From NCBI GenBank assembly GCA_000802045.1, contig JUEF01000131.1, positions 1-41,312 of the forward strand: a stretch of 41,312 nt of DNA, given 5' to 3'. Below the pieces are notes generated by a model. That model saw only the letters and a program-made list of their open reading frames with translations. It ran no database searches and had not been told where the DNA came from. Position numbers and translations under genes: made by a program. Shown here one piece after another: positions 23,624-33,648 of the stretch; the first letter of the stretch is position 1, and the number at the start of each line of letters is the position of its first letter. This DNA is from Peptococcaceae bacterium BICA1-8 (GTDB lineage Bacteria; Bacillota; Peptococcia; Peptococcales; BICA1-8).

Positions 23624-26600
23624 CTAATGACTTAATTCTAATAATTGATAAAGCTCTTCCTGGTCTAAGACCTTAGTAAAGTCTTCACCGGGTTTTACAA
23701 GTTTGTCGATAAGTTCTTTTTTCTTTTCCTGCAGCTGATAGATCTTCTCCTCAATAGTTCCTTTGGAAACAAACTTCATCACCTGAACGACCTTTTTTTG
23801 TCCAATACGATGGGCTCGGTCTGAGGCTTGTTCTTCTACTGCCGGATTCCACCATGGGTCGAAATGAATTACCACATCGGCACCAGTCAAATTTAGACCA
23901 GTACCTCCGGCTTTCAGGGATATCAAGAATATTTGCCCTTCACCGCTATTGAAATCATTAACCATTTTTAACCGTTCTTTGGAATTAACACTGCCATCTA
24001 AATAAAAATACTGATACTTTTCTTCACCCAGCATTTTTTGAATTATTGCCAGCATCTTGGTAAATTGGGAGAAAAGTAAAACTCGATGCCCGGAATCAAT
24101 AACTTCCCTCAATACTTCCTGTAACTGTATAAGCTTACCACTCTCACCCTGAAAATTTTCTATAAACATTCCAGGATGACAGCAGATCTGTCTTAAACGG
24201 GTCAGTCCCGCTAAAACCTTAATCCGACTCCTTGCAAAGCCCTTGTCGTTAATTTCCTCCGTCAATTCACTGCGAATCTGAGCGTGATATGCCAAATAGC
24301 ATTTTTTCTGTTCATCAGTTAATTCGGAAACCATTTTATTTTCAATCTTAGCAGGCAGCTCCGGCAAAACATCTCCTTTTACTCGTCTCAAGATAAAAGG
24401 CCGTACCAGTCGGGAAAACTCCCGGGTTGCTACTGGGTCCTGGTCCTTTTCAATAGGACTTAAATATTTCTTTTGGAAATTGGTATATGAAGGGAGATAA
24501 CCCGGCATTAGAAACTCAAAAATTGACCATAACTCCAGCACGGAGTTTTCAATGGGTGTCCCTGTTAGAGCAAAACGCTTTTCCGTTCTAATTAGCTTGG
24601 TAGCCTGCGCCGTCTGGGACTGGGGATTTTTTATATACTGGGCTTCATCCAAAATACAACAACTAAACTCCATAGACTGATATTCCTCAATATCCCTCCT
24701 TAATAAGGGGTAAGAGGTCACTACCAAATCTACCTCAGCCAAGTCCTCCAACAACTTCTCCCGCTCACCCTTTGCCCCGTCAATAATCTTGATCTTTAAA
24801 CCTGGTGCAAAGCGCTCCAGTTCTGCCTGCCAGTTATAAATAAGTGAGGTAGGCGCAATAATCAAAGCCGGTTTGATTTTTTCTTTTTTTTCGGAAAGTA
24901 TAAAAGCAATGGCTTGCAAGGTTTTCCCAAGCCCCATATCATCGGCCAATATACCACCAAAACCATAATATGCTAATGACTTCAGCCAGTAAAAACCTTG
25001 TTTTTGGTATTCTCTAAGGATTTTCTCTAAACCCTCGGGAATAGAAAATTCCAATTCCTCCGGGTCCTTAATTGCTTGTGTTAGCTTTTTAAATGCCTTA
25101 TCCTTTTGAAAAAAAGACAACTCTTTGTCTTGGAATAACTGGTCCAAATACATTGCCCGGTATTTAGGCAATTTTAGGATGTCCTTTTGAAGATCTGCTT
25201 TTTTGAGATTTAAAGCAGAGATCAAGCTATCTAATTCGGCAAATTCCCTATCTTCCAAAGGTAAAAAGGAACCATTCCTCAAGCGAAAATACTTCTTCTT
25301 TTCCTTGTAGGACTTTAAAACATTAAAAATCTCGTCTTTTTCCACACCCTCAATTTGAAAAGAAAAATCAAGCATATCACTTTCCTGATTTAAGGAAATA
25401 CGCCCTTTAAACTTAGGTAAATAGATAAAAGACTTCCTTTTAATTTTTTCACCATAGTAAATCTCTGTATTTTCTTGGATTTGGGGTAAGAGTCTATAAA
25501 TAAACTCAAAAATCTGTTCTTCATCATCAAGATAAATTTTTCCATTACTAACTTTAAACTCTGAACGTTCTAACGTAGTCATGATCAGTTTTTCCTGCTC
25601 CACATCCCTTAATAAAATACGGCCATTGATATAAGGCACTTGGGCACTAAAAGGGTTAATATCCCTTTCTCCGTATAGGAAATGCAGTTCCCCCACTAAG
25701 ATATCCTCTTCTAGATCTAAATAAAACTGAGCCTTAAGGGGAATTTCATCTATTTCTTCTGTTAAAGCAGGATTAAGCTGGACAGCACCTGCTTTTTTAA
25801 ACCTTGGTAAAATTTCCGAAATGAATCTTTCTTTATATTCGGGCAAAATGTTGAGATTTTCACCACCAAGCCCACTGACACTTCTATAGTACGGACCAAT
25901 AAACTCCTGTTGTTCCAAGGAAGGCTGATAAATCCTTCCTTTATAATAGTAATAGCTCCCACAATTGGTTAAGGGTATTAAATTGGCACCAATGACGTCT
26001 TCGATAACGATATTTTCACCACTTTTTGAAAGCTTAAAATAGAGAGGCAAATCTCCCTTTATTATATTAACCTCTTGTAGCATATCACTATTAACTGACA
26101 ACAAAAGAGGCCTATCCTCAAATAATATCAATAAGCGTTTTAGCTGCTGGCTAGAAAGGTGAAAACTTTTGCCATCAAATACAGAAGGAATATGACTACT
26201 GTCATAACTATTATTCTGTAACAATTCCTCCACTTGATAGGTTTCCCAAAGCATATCCATGATTTTTGCATCTTGGTCTTTAAATTGGTGAACAGTTGGG
26301 TCAAAAGTAAACTTTTTACCGAAAGGAAGCTCATGAGAATTATAAACTGCTTCCAAAAAACTTTTTATTTCTTTGACAACATATAATTTTTCTAAACCCA
26401 CCTTAAGCTCGAGACTAGATCCGTTTCCCCGTATGGTAGAAAAATAAAGGTTTATTTCCAGATTTAATTCCTGCTTATCAGACGGGACATTTAAACCGGA
26501 AAAATGGGAAAAGAGGTTCTCCGTAATCTCTTTGGTATGCCAGAGCCGGGGGTCGAAATTATTTTTTTCAATATATAATAAAACAGCTACCAAGTGCTTG

Positions 26601-26848
26601 CAAAGGTAACCAGGATAATTAGCATAATCCGGACAAGTACAATAGCTTTGTTCTAAATTCCCATTTTTTGAGAATTTGGCCCTAACCATATAATTACGAA
26701 TCCCTCTGACAGAACCTTGAACGGTATTTTGTTCTGGAGCATATTTCAAACTTTCTATGGCTCCAGCGTGAAAATATTGTACACCCCTTTCATAAGAAGT
26801 AGCTTTATAGCAGCAGTTTGCAATTATTCTTTTAGTTAAATTAAACAT
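23624..26848 (-). CDS. SWIM zinc finger / SNF2-family ATPase (RapA/HepA-like)
   Basis: About 1074 residues. An N-terminal SWIM zinc-finger domain (YCTCPDY and LCKHLVAVLLY, about 90-120) and a long bacterial SNF2-associated region are followed by a C-terminal helicase core with DDMGLGKTLQ (Walker A), ILDEAQYIKNP (DEAQ in place of DEAH), LTGTPIENS, and the C-terminal lobe motifs SLKAGGTGLNLTGA and DRAHRIGQ. It is a nucleic-acid translocase that may remodel protein-DNA or RNA polymerase complexes. AAGGGGAT precedes ATG 26848 (MFNLTKRI) at correct spacing; the open frame begins at 26890 without one. The downstream DUF3006 gene is 29 bp away. Confidence 0.9.
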   Translation of the reverse strand: MFNLTKRIIANCCYKATSYERGVQYFHAGAIESLKYAPEQNTVQGSVRGIRNYMVRAKFSKNGNLEQSYCTCPDYANYPGYLCKHLVAVLLYIEKNNFDPRLWHTKEITENLFSHFSGLNVPSDKQELNLEINLYFSTIRGNGSSLELKVGLEKLYVVKEIKSFLEAVYNSHELPFGKKFTFDPTVHQFKDQDAKIMDMLWETYQVEELLQNNSYDSSHIPSVFDGKSFHLSSQQLKRLLILFEDRPLLLSVNSDMLQEVNIIKGDLPLYFKLSKSGENIVIEDVIGANLIPLTNCGSYYYYKGRIYQPSLEQQEFIGPYYRSVSGLGGENLNILPEYKERFISEILPRFKKAGAVQLNPALTEEIDEIPLKAQFYLDLEEDILVGELHFLYGERDINPFSAQVPYINGRILLRDVEQEKLIMTTLERSEFKVSNGKIYLDDEEQIFEFIYRLLPQIQENTEIYYGEKIKRKSFIYLPKFKGRISLNQESDMLDFSFQIEGVEKDEIFNVLKSYKEKKKYFRLRNGSFLPLEDREFAELDSLISALNLKKADLQKDILKLPKYRAMYLDQLFQDKELSFFQKDKAFKKLTQAIKDPEELEFSIPEGLEKILREYQKQGFYWLKSLAYYGFGGILADDMGLGKTLQAIAFILSEKKEKIKPALIIAPTSLIYNWQAELERFAPGLKIKIIDGAKGEREKLLEDLAEVDLVVTSYPLLRRDIEEYQSMEFSCCILDEAQYIKNPQSQTAQATKLIRTEKRFALTGTPIENSVLELWSIFEFLMPGYLPSYTNFQKKYLSPIEKDQDPVATREFSRLVRPFILRRVKGDVLPELPAKIENKMVSELTDEQKKCYLAYHAQIRSELTEEINDKGFARSRIKVLAGLTRLRQICCHPGMFIENFQGESGKLIQLQEVLREVIDSGHRVLLFSQFTKMLAIIQKMLGEEKYQYFYLDGSVNSKERLKMVNDFNSGEGQIFLISLKAGGTGLNLTGADVVIHFDPWWNPAVEEQASDRAHRIGQKKVVQVMKFVSKGTIEEKIYQLQEKKKELIDKLVKPGEDFTKVLDQEELYQLLELSH

Positions 26849-26975
26849 AACTATCCCCTTATTAAAATATCCCATCTTTTTATTAAACAATAAATATACA
26901 TTTTAGTAAAGCCCTGCTCTTTTTATAAAAAAATAATGGGCAGTTTCTCTTGATCCATACTTTAACATACATAGT

Positions 26976-27018
26976 AAAAACCCCTGGATTTAAAGCTTTA
27001 ATAGCTAAAAAACCAGGG
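26976..27018 (-). terminator. Terminator upstream of the SNF2 gene
   Basis: On the minus strand CCCTGG...CCAGGG arms (27013-27018 and 26982-26987) with additional A-T pairs are followed by GGTTTTTAC. It would end transcription of the decayed gene at 27131-27480 before the SNF2 gene. Confidence 0.6.
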
Positions 27019-27130
27019 CCATTATATTAGTATTTATTACTATCTACAATACCATAAGATTTTTTTACCGTGTTCCTCCGTGTGCCCCGAAGGGGCCCGT
27101 GGTTACATAATTCTTTAATGTTTGCAATTT

Positions 27131-27480
27131 TTACGGTAACCTTGATACAACCTGACCTTGAGCATCATATAGAGTCCCAGGATCACCATCATTATTCCAG
27201 ACATTCTTATTAGTCCAGACAATTGCCTTTTCCTTTTCAGAAGCTGTGAGACCGCTAGCTATTCTTATTACCTGACCGGCTTTTAGAATGAAGTTTTCAG
27301 GGAAAGAGAATTCCCCTGGAGGTCAGTGCGAAAATACTGACCACCTTTTTCTTCAAGTCTTTGTATTATCTCCTTATGGGGATGCCCGTAGTCATTTCCC
27401 TTACCAACCGAGATTACAGCATATTTAGGTGCTAAAATGTCTAAAAAAACCTTATAGAGTTGCCAGTTATTCTTTTTTTG
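27131..27480 (-). pseudogene. Remnant of a metallo-beta-lactamase / lamin-tail-domain protein
   Basis: Two conceptual fragments are seen on the minus strand. The upstream one reads LDILAPKYAVISVGKGNDYG followed by a TDLQG motif, the C-terminal end of ComEC-type metallo-beta-lactamase domains. The downstream one reads GEFSFPENFILKAGQVIRIA and ends with NVWNNDGDPGTLYDAQG and a TAA at 27131, a lamin-tail domain end. The two are in different frames, joined near 27315. The N-terminal part of the protein (hydrolase core) is absent. Truncation plus frameshift make it a pseudogene. Confidence 0.75.
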
Positions 27481-27938
27481 TAGAGTTTATTCTGATTAGT
27501 AAAAGAATATACTTTCGAAAGTCAGTGAACAATTTTATCGTCATTGCACATTATAGTTCTATAATTGCATTGGGAATATTTACATATTTCTAATTCTTCA
27601 TATATACGTTGGTGGGGTAGGTGAGTTTGAATATTTAGACAGAAAACTACTATTAGCTTGCTAAAATATTGCCAGAAAGTGAAAATTGGGTTATCAAACT
27701 ATAAAATTGCTAACCCAAAAATTAAACAACTATTTTCTATTATTAGACAAAGGTTATACTACTCCTTCTCAACTATCTAGTAAAGATACTATTAGCACAA
27801 CCAATTTCTTAAGCTTTCATATTTATTTCTTCTGCGACTATTTCATCTTAGAGAATATAAATTCAAGGATTATTTTCCTACATAAACACCACCTTTAATA
27901 ACAATTCACAATCTATAAGGAAGGAAATGCATACATTC
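27481..27938. other. AT-rich gap without a recognisable gene
   Basis: No frame here has both a ribosome binding site and a recognisable product. A 12-bp perfect palindrome ACTTTCGAAAGT is at 27511-27522. The 70-codon plus-strand frame at 27686-27898 looks spurious (low complexity, no ribosome binding site, inside AT-rich sequence). Confidence 0.4.
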
Positions 27939-29795
27939 TTAATCTTCATATAGATCATTTAAATAACATTCCAATCCTAATTCTCTCAAACTTTCTTTTG
28001 AAGGATAACTACTTTCCTTATCCCACCCTCTTATCTGATAATACTCATCCAACATTCTATTAAGATCATCCTGCGGAACGTACATTCCTTTAGAAGCTCC
28101 ATCAGGAATTGGTTCGTTCATTATACGTGGTGGTAAAGTATCCTCTTTTCTGGTAAGACCTTCCCGGACATTAAACAGTTTTTCCATAGTATATATTCTT
28201 TCAGCTACTTTGGTTATGTCTTCCAATGAATAGTTTTGCCCAGTAACTATATTAACTAGTTCAACAACATCATTATTTAAAAAGCAACCATAAAGAGCCT
28301 CAGTGGATCGCCGACAAACTGTAAGAGCATCACCAATTGTAGTCATATCTTGACTCTCTTTAGCTAACTTGCCTTTTCCTTCTACCGCTGCTCGGTCAAA
28401 TTTACCAGAACGTTCTGGTGTTACCCGAGTATCTTGGTGAGAACCACCTCGATTAGAAGTTGCATAACCCAGGGCTTGCCCTTTATGAGCTCGCGCTGAG
28501 TGCCCTGCCATTTCCAGTCCTTTAATATCGCTAACAAACTTTTCTGCTTCCGAACCAAGACGAGTAGCTAACCTCCGACTACCTTCAGCCAACCAATCAC
28601 CAAAACCACTTCTGCTTACTATTTTAGGAATAAGATCTAAGATTGCTTGATGATTCCCAAAATTCAATTCTATTCCATCAGTTTCCCGGGTAGTTAATAT
28701 TCCTTTTTCAAAACATTCCATTGCTAACGCAACCGTAGCTCCAAAAGTAATAGTATCTATACCATATTCATCACACATTTTTTCAGCTGCTACAATAGAA
28801 TCAAAGTTATTATTACCGCACATACTACCAATAGAATACAGCGTTTCGTATTCCGGACCTTCCGCTAATTGGCCTTTAAAGATACCACTACCACACATCC
28901 AAACATGACCAGAACTGAGTAAACATCCGTGACAAGCTTTAGAACGAATATTTAGTCCCCTTTTAGTATTATGCTCACCACTAATCAATTCAGCATCTTC
29001 AAAGACCTCTCGCTGCCAGTTAAATGAACCAAAAATACCCATACTACTATAGGAAGCAGGTGAAGCTGTACTGCCATACTTGGGAAAAGACTTACTGGCC
29101 GGGTTCTGCTTTAACTTCTGACTAAGCTTTATAGTGTGTTCTAATACTAAATTGGTATTAGGTAATTGGATAGTTTTAGTTCCATGCACAACAACAGCTT
29201 TTAGCATTTTCGAGCCAAAAACTGCTCCTAATCCACCTCTACCTGATGCGCGCGCACCACCAATTAGACAAGCATACCGGATAAGATTTTCCCCTGCTTG
29301 ACCGATAGTAGCAATTTGTAAATCTTCATATCCCAGCTCATTTTTAATTTTTTCTTGAGTTTCAAAGGTATTTTTGCCCCATAAGTTAGAGGCATCTTTA
29401 ATTTGCACCTCATCGTCATCTATAAATAAATATATAGGTTTATTTGCTGCTCCCGTAATAATCAATGCATCATATCCCGCTTGCTTAAGTTCGGTTGCAA
29501 AAAAACCACCTATTAAACTCCGTATAACTATATTAGTGAGAGGTGACTTGGTAGTTGTTGAAAGCATAGCTGAAGAAGGAATAAGTGTTCCAGTTATTGG
29601 ACCCGTAGCCATAATTACAGCATTTTCAGGCCCTAAAGGGTCAGCTTTAGCAGGAACTTTTTCATATAATAGTTTAGCCCCAAAGCCACACCCACCTAGA
29701 AAATTCTCTTTTAAACCTTGAGGTGTATCAGTAATGGTTATTGCCCCAGTGGTTAGGTTCACCTCAAGAATTCTTCCCGCATAACCGTCTTTCAT
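27939..29795 (-). CDS. aor: Aldehyde ferredoxin oxidoreductase (AOR-family tungsten enzyme)
   Basis: 618 residues, normal AOR length. N-terminal domain GYAGRILEVNLTTG, pterin-binding region GPITGTLIPSSAM and GGARASGRGGLGAVFGSK. It should oxidise an aldehyde to the acid with ferredoxin as acceptor, using a tungstopterin and a 4Fe-4S cluster. The cluster motif C-x2-C-x3-C is altered: CHGCLLSSGHVWMC has Ser where the third Cys should be, with a Cys displaced downstream; the fourth ligand (ALTVCRR) is present. Start ATG after AAGGAGGG overlaps the ferredoxin stop. Neighbours (ferredoxin, MoaD-like, dehydrogenases, lyase) suggest it acts on an aldehyde intermediate of the island's pathway. Confidence 0.9.
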   Translation of the reverse strand: MKDGYAGRILEVNLTTGAITITDTPQGLKENFLGGCGFGAKLLYEKVPAKADPLGPENAVIMATGPITGTLIPSSAMLSTTTKSPLTNIVIRSLIGGFFATELKQAGYDALIITGAANKPIYLFIDDDEVQIKDASNLWGKNTFETQEKIKNELGYEDLQIATIGQAGENLIRYACLIGGARASGRGGLGAVFGSKMLKAVVVHGTKTIQLPNTNLVLEHTIKLSQKLKQNPASKSFPKYGSTASPASYSSMGIFGSFNWQREVFEDAELISGEHNTKRGLNIRSKACHGCLLSSGHVWMCGSGIFKGQLAEGPEYETLYSIGSMCGNNNFDSIVAAEKMCDEYGIDTITFGATVALAMECFEKGILTTRETDGIELNFGNHQAILDLIPKIVSRSGFGDWLAEGSRRLATRLGSEAEKFVSDIKGLEMAGHSARAHKGQALGYATSNRGGSHQDTRVTPERSGKFDRAAVEGKGKLAKESQDMTTIGDALTVCRRSTEALYGCFLNNDVVELVNIVTGQNYSLEDITKVAERIYTMEKLFNVREGLTRKEDTLPPRIMNEPIPDGASKGMYVPQDDLNRMLDEYYQIRGWDKESSYPSKESLRELGLECYLNDLYED

Positions 29796-30268
29796 TTATT
29801 TACCCTCCTTGTAGCTATTTTTTCGCTTAATTGCTTCCTTTTTTTTTCACCCACTACAGTTTCTGATTTTAGACTTAAAACCTCATTAGGACAATGTTGT
29901 ACACATAAAGGATTTCCGCTACAAAGATCACATTTTATTGGTACTATACGACTCGGATGTAAAAAAAGAGTACCAAAGGGGCACGCCTCTGCACACTTTC
30001 CACAACCTATACATTTTTCTTCATTAATCATTACAGCATTTGTTACTGCGTCTCGGTAAAAAGCACCTGTAGGACAAGCCTCACTACAAAGTGGCTTCTT
30101 ACACTGAAGACATGTTACCGGTACATCAGCTTCAAAAATACCCTTAACCATTACTCGAATAGCTGCTGCCCTAGAATTAAAACCTCCATCTACAAAACGT
30201 TGGGAGCATACCATTTGACAAATTCTGCACCCAGTACATTTCTCGTAGTCTATTAAAATTCTGTTCAT
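29792..30268 (-). CDS. Polyferredoxin (four 4Fe-4S clusters), AOR partner
   Basis: 158 residues, HycB/DMSO reductase beta-like. Four cysteine clusters: CTGCRICQMVC, CLQCKKPLCSEACP, CIGCGKCAEACP and CDLCSGNPLCVQHCP. It is likely the electron acceptor or docking subunit of the AOR, with which it overlaps by 4 bp. Ribosome binding site GGGAGG. No twin-arginine signal, so it is cytosolic. Confidence 0.92.
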   Translation of the reverse strand: MNRILIDYEKCTGCRICQMVCSQRFVDGGFNSRAAAIRVMVKGIFEADVPVTCLQCKKPLCSEACPTGAFYRDAVTNAVMINEEKCIGCGKCAEACPFGTLFLHPSRIVPIKCDLCSGNPLCVQHCPNEVLSLKSETVVGEKKRKQLSEKIATRRVNK

Positions 30269-30285
30269 AAATATACCTCCCTTGA

Positions 30286-30555
30286 TTATCCTCCAACTAC
30301 CGGGAATAGAAACTTTACTGTATCTCCACTAGTTAATTTTATTCCCAATCCAGAGCGGTCAATAAGTTCATCATTAACCGCTATGGAAAAATGAGACCAT
30401 AAATCATTGTTAGTATCTAATATAAATGATTTGAATTCTTCACCATAAGCTTCCGATAACCAGTTTAACAAATCCATCACATTAAACCCAGCTGGCAACA
30501 TAACATTTATTTCCTTTTCCCCAGCCATATCCCTCAGATTACCATAAAATTCCAT
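30286..30555 (-). CDS. MoaD/ThiS-like sulfur carrier
   Basis: 89 residues with the ubiquitin-like fold pattern (MEFYGNLRDMAGEKEINVML; SGDTVKFLFPVVGG) and the C-terminal Gly-Gly needed for thiocarboxylation. MoaD-like genes beside AOR genes probably supply dithiolene sulfur for the tungstopterin. Only a distant GAGGGG precedes the ATG, so translation may be weak or start coupling may be involved. Confidence 0.88.
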   Translation of the reverse strand: MEFYGNLRDMAGEKEINVMLPAGFNVMDLLNWLSEAYGEEFKSFILDTNNDLWSHFSIAVNDELIDRSGLGIKLTSGDTVKFLFPVVGG

Positions 30556-30659
30556 ACTAATTAGGATTTTCCCCTCATTAATAATTATCCAACCCCTATC
30601 GGTTTACATTTACTAAAATTTAGAAAGTGGTATTATCTTTTTTTATGCTACTCTCTAAA

Positions 30660-31685
30660 TCAAGTAGTACTTAATAATATTTTTATAAAATTCTCAGTCC
30701 GGTCTTGTAGTAATTCCAAGGAATATTGGGCATCAGAGAGTTTTAGAACTTTTGTAATTAAAGGAGATACATCAATTATATTTGCAGCCACTAAATCAAT
30801 AGCTCTTCGGAAATCTTCATGATTATACATTGTTGTTCCAGTTACTATCTGTTCTCGTGAACGAGCTTTTTGAATATCTAGCGGAACAGAATCTTCATAA
30901 GTACTTAATACCATAATTGTGCCCTTTTTCCTAGTCAATTGGATAGCTTGATTAACAAGATGTGAAGCCGATGCAGTTATGAATGTTTTATCACAACCTT
31001 TACCATCAGTAAACTCAATACACTTGGGAATTAGATATTCATCTTTACCATCTATGGAATATGTAACACCCAATTCTAGCGCTTTTTTGCGATTATATTC
31101 CACTACATCAGTAACAATAGTTATAAATGCTCCAGCCTGGCGGGTAACTAAAAGAATACATAAACCAATAGTCCCGCCTCCCATGATTAGCACTTTGTCG
31201 CCAACTGTTACACCTGCTTTGCGAACTGCGTGTACGGCAACGGCTAATGGCTCGATTACAGCACCTGCCTCCAAAGAAACTTTATCAAATAGAGGATATA
31301 CGGCCTGTTCAGGAACACTAATATACTCCGCAAAAGATCCCTGCCATTGCTTGGTACCCAATACCACTTTCTTGTCGCAAAGATTAATGCTACCTTCAAG
31401 ACAGTTTGCACATTCTCCACAGCCCAGTAACGGGAAAACTGTAACTCTGTCGCCGCAAACAAATTTTGAAACATTAGAACCAATCTTGACTATTTCTCCT
31501 GAAATTTCGTGTCCAAGTATAACTGGTGGCGTGCGTAAGGTATGAGTGCCCTGAAATGCATGTAATTCAGAACCACATACTCCCGTAAACACAACACGAA
31601 TTAAAACATCTCTATCTTGCATTACAGGTTTTTCCACATCCTGTATCTGAATCTGATATGGTTTAGTTAAAATAGCTGCCTTCAT
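30660..31685 (-). CDS. Zinc-dependent medium-chain alcohol dehydrogenase
   Basis: 341 residues. Catalytic zinc ligands in VCGSELH and GHEISGE, four structural-zinc cysteines in CGECANCLEGSINLC (about 90-104), and NAD-binding motif IMGGGTIGLC. Subfamily resembles sorbitol/threonine-type polyol or hydroxyacid dehydrogenases; substrate unknown. The start is coupled to the end of the TRAP permease gene (ATG 31685 overlaps its stop region), with AGGAGTG upstream. It would oxidise or reduce the imported compound or an intermediate. Confidence 0.88.
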   Translation of the reverse strand: MKAAILTKPYQIQIQDVEKPVMQDRDVLIRVVFTGVCGSELHAFQGTHTLRTPPVILGHEISGEIVKIGSNVSKFVCGDRVTVFPLLGCGECANCLEGSINLCDKKVVLGTKQWQGSFAEYISVPEQAVYPLFDKVSLEAGAVIEPLAVAVHAVRKAGVTVGDKVLIMGGGTIGLCILLVTRQAGAFITIVTDVVEYNRKKALELGVTYSIDGKDEYLIPKCIEFTDGKGCDKTFITASASHLVNQAIQLTRKKGTIMVLSTYEDSVPLDIQKARSREQIVTGTTMYNHEDFRRAIDLVAANIIDVSPLITKVLKLSDAQYSLELLQDRTENFIKILLSTT

Positions 31686-33616
31686 GCATGAACACTCCTA
31701 GCCAAATTTTTTTGCATTAAATAAACACTTATGCTACAGAGAAGACCAAAAATATCGCTATACAATTCTGGGAAAATTAAACTTACTGCCCCTGCTATCA
31801 TTATAATACGTTCGAAAAGTGTAGTATTTCTTAACAAGTATCCTTCTAAACCAGCAGTAAGCATAAATACACCCAAGAAAGCTGTAATTAGAGCACCAAT
31901 AATTTGTAAAGCAGAAGCATCGATAAGCAATAGTACTGGTGAATACACAAAAGTAAACGGAATTATGAATCCAGGTATAGCAAGTTTGAAGGCTACCCAA
32001 CCAGTTTCATTAGGATTTGAACCAGCAATTGCTGCTGCAGTATAGGATGAAAGTGCTACTGGAGGGGTAATTGTTGCTAAAATTGCAAAATATAATATAA
32101 ACATATGAACCGCTAATGGTTCAATGCCTAACTTTAATAGACCAGGAGCAGCAATTAATGAGGCAATTACATATGCAGCTACTGTCGGAACACCCATTCC
32201 TAGCACCATCACAGTCAGCATTGTCAAAATAAGACTTAAAAGTATATTATCTTGCCCAAGACTCATCACCTTTTCACCAAATACCATTCCAATACTAGTT
32301 AGTGATGCGGTTCCTACAACAATTCCTACCACTGCACACGCCATCCCAACCCCTATTGCGGAATAAGCACCTTTTTCTAAAGAATTATATATGCTTTTTA
32401 GAGTTAACCGAGTTTCTTTTTTCAGTTGGCTAACAAGCAATATACTAATAATAGAATAAAAAGCAGCATACATCGGAGAATATCCCTTAACTAAAAGAAA
32501 GATTAAAAAAATAATAGGTATTACTAAATGTCCTCTTGCAAAAAGTGTATCTTTCACCTTTGGTAATAGATCAGAAGGCACGCCTACCAATCCCCTCCTA
32601 ATTGCACGCAAATGAACTGCTACGAAACAAGCAAAATAAAAAAGCACACCGGGAATTAAAGCGCTTATTGCCACTTGCCAATAAGGCATCTGTAAGAAAT
32701 CCGCCATAATAAAGGCCACTGCACCCATAATTGGGGGCATTATCTGTCCTCCTGTGGAAGCCACTGCTTCTACAGCACCAGCAAATGCTGGTTTATAACC
32801 AATCTTTTTCATAAGAGGGATAGTAAATGAACCTGTAGTTGCAACATTAGCAGGTGCACTACCACTGATCATCCCTAATAGACAACTAAATATGATAGCG
32901 ACCTTAGCAGGACCGCCTGGGCTATTACCCGCTACTGCCATCGATAAATCATTAAAAAATTTTGCCATTCCGCTTGCTTCTAGAAAAGCGCCAAAGAGGA
33001 CAAATAATACAATATAAGTCGCAGAAACTCCTAATGCAATTCCAAAAATTCCTTCTTGGGTCAAGTACATGTGTCTAACAATCCTTTTCCACGAAAACCC
33101 TGCATGCCCTAAATCCCCTGGCACCAAATATCCAAAGTAACAATACAAAAAAAATATAATGGCAATAATAGTCAACTGATTACCTACAATCCTTCTTGTT
33201 GCTTCTAGAACTAGTAATATAAAAATCCAACCAAAGACATATTGCATTGTCTCAATAGGTAAGTGAGCAGTTCGTTGAATTTTTTCCTGAAAAACTACGG
33301 GATATGCTGCTACCAACAGTGATAAAAAAGCCAAAAAAATATCTAGCTTAGCTATTCGATCTGTGCAAGCATTTTTAGTTGCAGGGTATAGTAAAAAAAT
33401 TAAGACAAGGATAAAGCTCAAATGTATTCCGCGTTGTGATACTGCTACCATTACACCAAAACCCGCTGTATATAAATGGAACAATGCCATCATAACTGCA
33501 ATAATTCCAACAATCCTTTTGGCAATGCCTTTTAGTTGACGTTTATTAGTTTCTGTTTCTTCCATAAGTGCATCGCTCAATTCATTCTCTGTCAGCTTTA
33601 TATCCTTATAAATCAT
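31682..33616 (-). CDS. TRAP transporter fused 4TM/12TM permease (TAXI type)
   Basis: About 644 residues with many hydrophobic helices. An N-terminal DctQ-like block is fused to the DctM-like large subunit (motifs GMISGSAPANVATTGSFTIP and GMGVPTVAAYVIASLIAAP). Such fusions pair with TAXI-type solute-binding proteins, here encoded upstream at 33730-34782. It imports a carboxylate or sulfonate using an ion gradient. A TTG at 33625 is in frame but too close to GGGGG; the ATG at 33616 is better placed. Confidence 0.92.
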   Translation of the reverse strand: MIYKDIKLTENELSDALMEETETNKRQLKGIAKRIVGIIAVMMALFHLYTAGFGVMVAVSQRGIHLSFILVLIFLLYPATKNACTDRIAKLDIFLAFLSLLVAAYPVVFQEKIQRTAHLPIETMQYVFGWIFILLVLEATRRIVGNQLTIIAIIFFLYCYFGYLVPGDLGHAGFSWKRIVRHMYLTQEGIFGIALGVSATYIVLFVLFGAFLEASGMAKFFNDLSMAVAGNSPGGPAKVAIIFSCLLGMISGSAPANVATTGSFTIPLMKKIGYKPAFAGAVEAVASTGGQIMPPIMGAVAFIMADFLQMPYWQVAISALIPGVLFYFACFVAVHLRAIRRGLVGVPSDLLPKVKDTLFARGHLVIPIIFLIFLLVKGYSPMYAAFYSIISILLVSQLKKETRLTLKSIYNSLEKGAYSAIGVGMACAVVGIVVGTASLTSIGMVFGEKVMSLGQDNILLSLILTMLTVMVLGMGVPTVAAYVIASLIAAPGLLKLGIEPLAVHMFILYFAILATITPPVALSSYTAAAIAGSNPNETGWVAFKLAIPGFIIPFTFVYSPVLLLIDASALQIIGALITAFLGVFMLTAGLEGYLLRNTTLFERIIMIAGAVSLIFPELYSDIFGLLCSISVYLMQKNLARSVHA

Positions 33617-33648
33617 AATAAACAACCCCCTTCCAAGCTAATGTTTAA

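Noticed and set aside
27686..27898. 70-codon plus-strand frame in the gap before the AOR gene
   Set aside because: Low-complexity, AT-rich, without a ribosome binding site or known domain.
30979..31545. 188-codon plus-strand frame inside the Zn-ADH gene
   Set aside because: Shadow of a well-conserved gene in the opposite frame; no recognisable domain.
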